Positions 63,415 through 64,000 of a DNA stretch of 64,000 nt are shown here, one piece after another; positions within the stretch are counted from its first letter, which is position 1, and every line of letters begins with the position of its first letter. A program made the translations under genes and the position numbers. The notes under the pieces were generated by a model that searched no databases, was not told the origin of the DNA, and worked only from the letters and a program-made list of their open reading frames with translations. The stretch lies in the NCBI GenBank assembly GCA_963802575.1, contig CAWDJF010000004.1, forward strand, positions 558,001 through 622,000, in the 5' to 3' direction. This stretch comes from DATFTE01 sp963802575. GTDB taxonomy: Bacteria > Acidobacteriota > Terriglobia > Terriglobales > Acidobacteriaceae.

Positions 63415-63963
63415 TTAGTTTGAGACCGGCACGCCGCTATTCAGCGTTTCCCCGGTATGCATCACGTTGAATTCGCCGGCGGCTGCCAAGCGATCGATCG
63501 CTCGCGCCCGTGCATTTACCACAGCTGGCCGCGAGGAACCCAATAGGATTGAGCAGTCCTGAACCGAATAGCCCTCAAGCACCGACATCACGAAGACAAA
63601 CCGCTCCAGAGTGTCGAGTTCGAGAATCGCTCTCAAGCGCGGTTCGATTTGCGCTCCCGTTCTTCTATTTGACGTAATTTCACTTAGAATGGCTGGCCCT
63701 GACAATTGAATTGCTTGTTGCACGATCGCACGGCGAGCCCACGACCGCGCCCATTCCTTGAACACGGCATTCCCTTCCACGCAGTCCCCGATGCCAGCGA
63801 CAAAGCACTGCTCCGCTTTCTCCGCGTCCGCGGTCAGCAAAAAGCCGAGCAGGTAAAGACTGTCCATCTCGTCGGCAAAGATCCGGCAAAAATCGGCACC
63901 GGTCGTATAGGTGGTGGATCCGGTCAAAGCAACCTGGCTGGCTTGGGACACATTTACCTCCAT
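63415..63963 (-). CDS. Small sigma-70-like protein
   Basis: 182 residues from the ATG at 63963. The first 60 residues (GADFCRIFADEMDSLYLLGF) look like a weak region-2-type helical part, and the last part, LERFVFVMSVLEGYSVQDCS followed by SSRPAVVNARARAIDRLA, resembles sigma-70 region 4. The promoter-recognition residues are not strongly conserved, so it may be an atypical sigma factor or derivative. It lies just upstream of the efflux operon on the same strand, 30 bp away, and might influence it. Confidence 0.55.
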   Translation of the reverse strand: MEVNVSQASQVALTGSTTYTTGADFCRIFADEMDSLYLLGFLLTADAEKAEQCFVAGIGDCVEGNAVFKEWARSWARRAIVQQAIQLSGPAILSEITSNRRTGAQIEPRLRAILELDTLERFVFVMSVLEGYSVQDCSILLGSSRPAVVNARARAIDRLAAAGEFNVMHTGETLNSGVPVSN

Positions 63964-64000
63964 TAATCGTTGGAACTTGCCGGTTGATGCAAGCGTACGT

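Overview
The window looks like part of a soil-type Acidobacteriota chromosome (inference). The clues are a TonB-dependent receptor with an N-terminal carboxypeptidase-like domain, many signalling proteins with unusual fusions, M1/M49-like secreted peptidases, and a moderately GC-rich coding style. Coding density is high. I see no phage, integrase, insertion sequence or CRISPR array, and the only RNA gene recognised is one tRNA-Ser(GCU).

Left part (1-24.6 kb): a receptor fragment and a GH3 beta-glucosidase, then a DeoR-type repressor facing a HAD phosphatase/MFS pair across a region with three phased TATGCA repeats. Next come the tRNA, an ABC exporter pair, a GGDEF protein, a response regulator fused to a MotB-like OmpA domain, secreted metallopeptidases, a SpoIIE-type phosphatase, a SurA-like chaperone, a YhaM-like nuclease, a dehalogenase-like protein and a NarL-type two-component pair. 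Middle (24.7-40.2 kb): aroC, the translation cluster def-fmt-rsmB, a PASTA protein, a class III aminotransferase, PBP1A, an S41 peptidase lacking its usual serine, an envelope-type module (kinase, regulator, ECF sigma factor, outer-membrane-type protein), and a receiver-like/TonB fusion.

40.3-57.6 kb is a hydrogenase island with two different [NiFe] enzymes. On the minus strand lie hypDEAB and then hoxEFUYH plus a maturation protease (group 3d, NAD-linked, cytosolic). On the plus strand lie hybO-hybA-hybB-hybC-hybD (group 1c-like, Tat-exported, quinone-linked). hypC stands apart and divergent from hyb; hypF is not in the window. A PhoU-like gene, a frameshifted 2OG-Fe(II) oxygenase and a BON-domain gene sit between the two halves. 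Each of the three hydrogenase transcription units (hyp, hox, hyb) is preceded by a GTGAY-N4-RTCAC inverted repeat 22-23 bp upstream of a plausible -10 element. This is the layout of a Crp/Fnr-type class II activated promoter, so the island probably answers to one regulator that is not encoded here.

57.5-63.4 kb holds a tripartite RND efflux operon (membrane fusion protein, RND permease, NodT-type outer-membrane factor). About forty frameshifts break it, and nearly all those I could place are single-base insertions. Removing them restores three complete, translationally coupled proteins, while neighbouring DNA is almost free of such errors. I read this as a stretch of unpolished assembly (for example a gap filled with raw long reads) rather than biology, but it needs checking. 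The window ends with a small sigma-factor-like gene.
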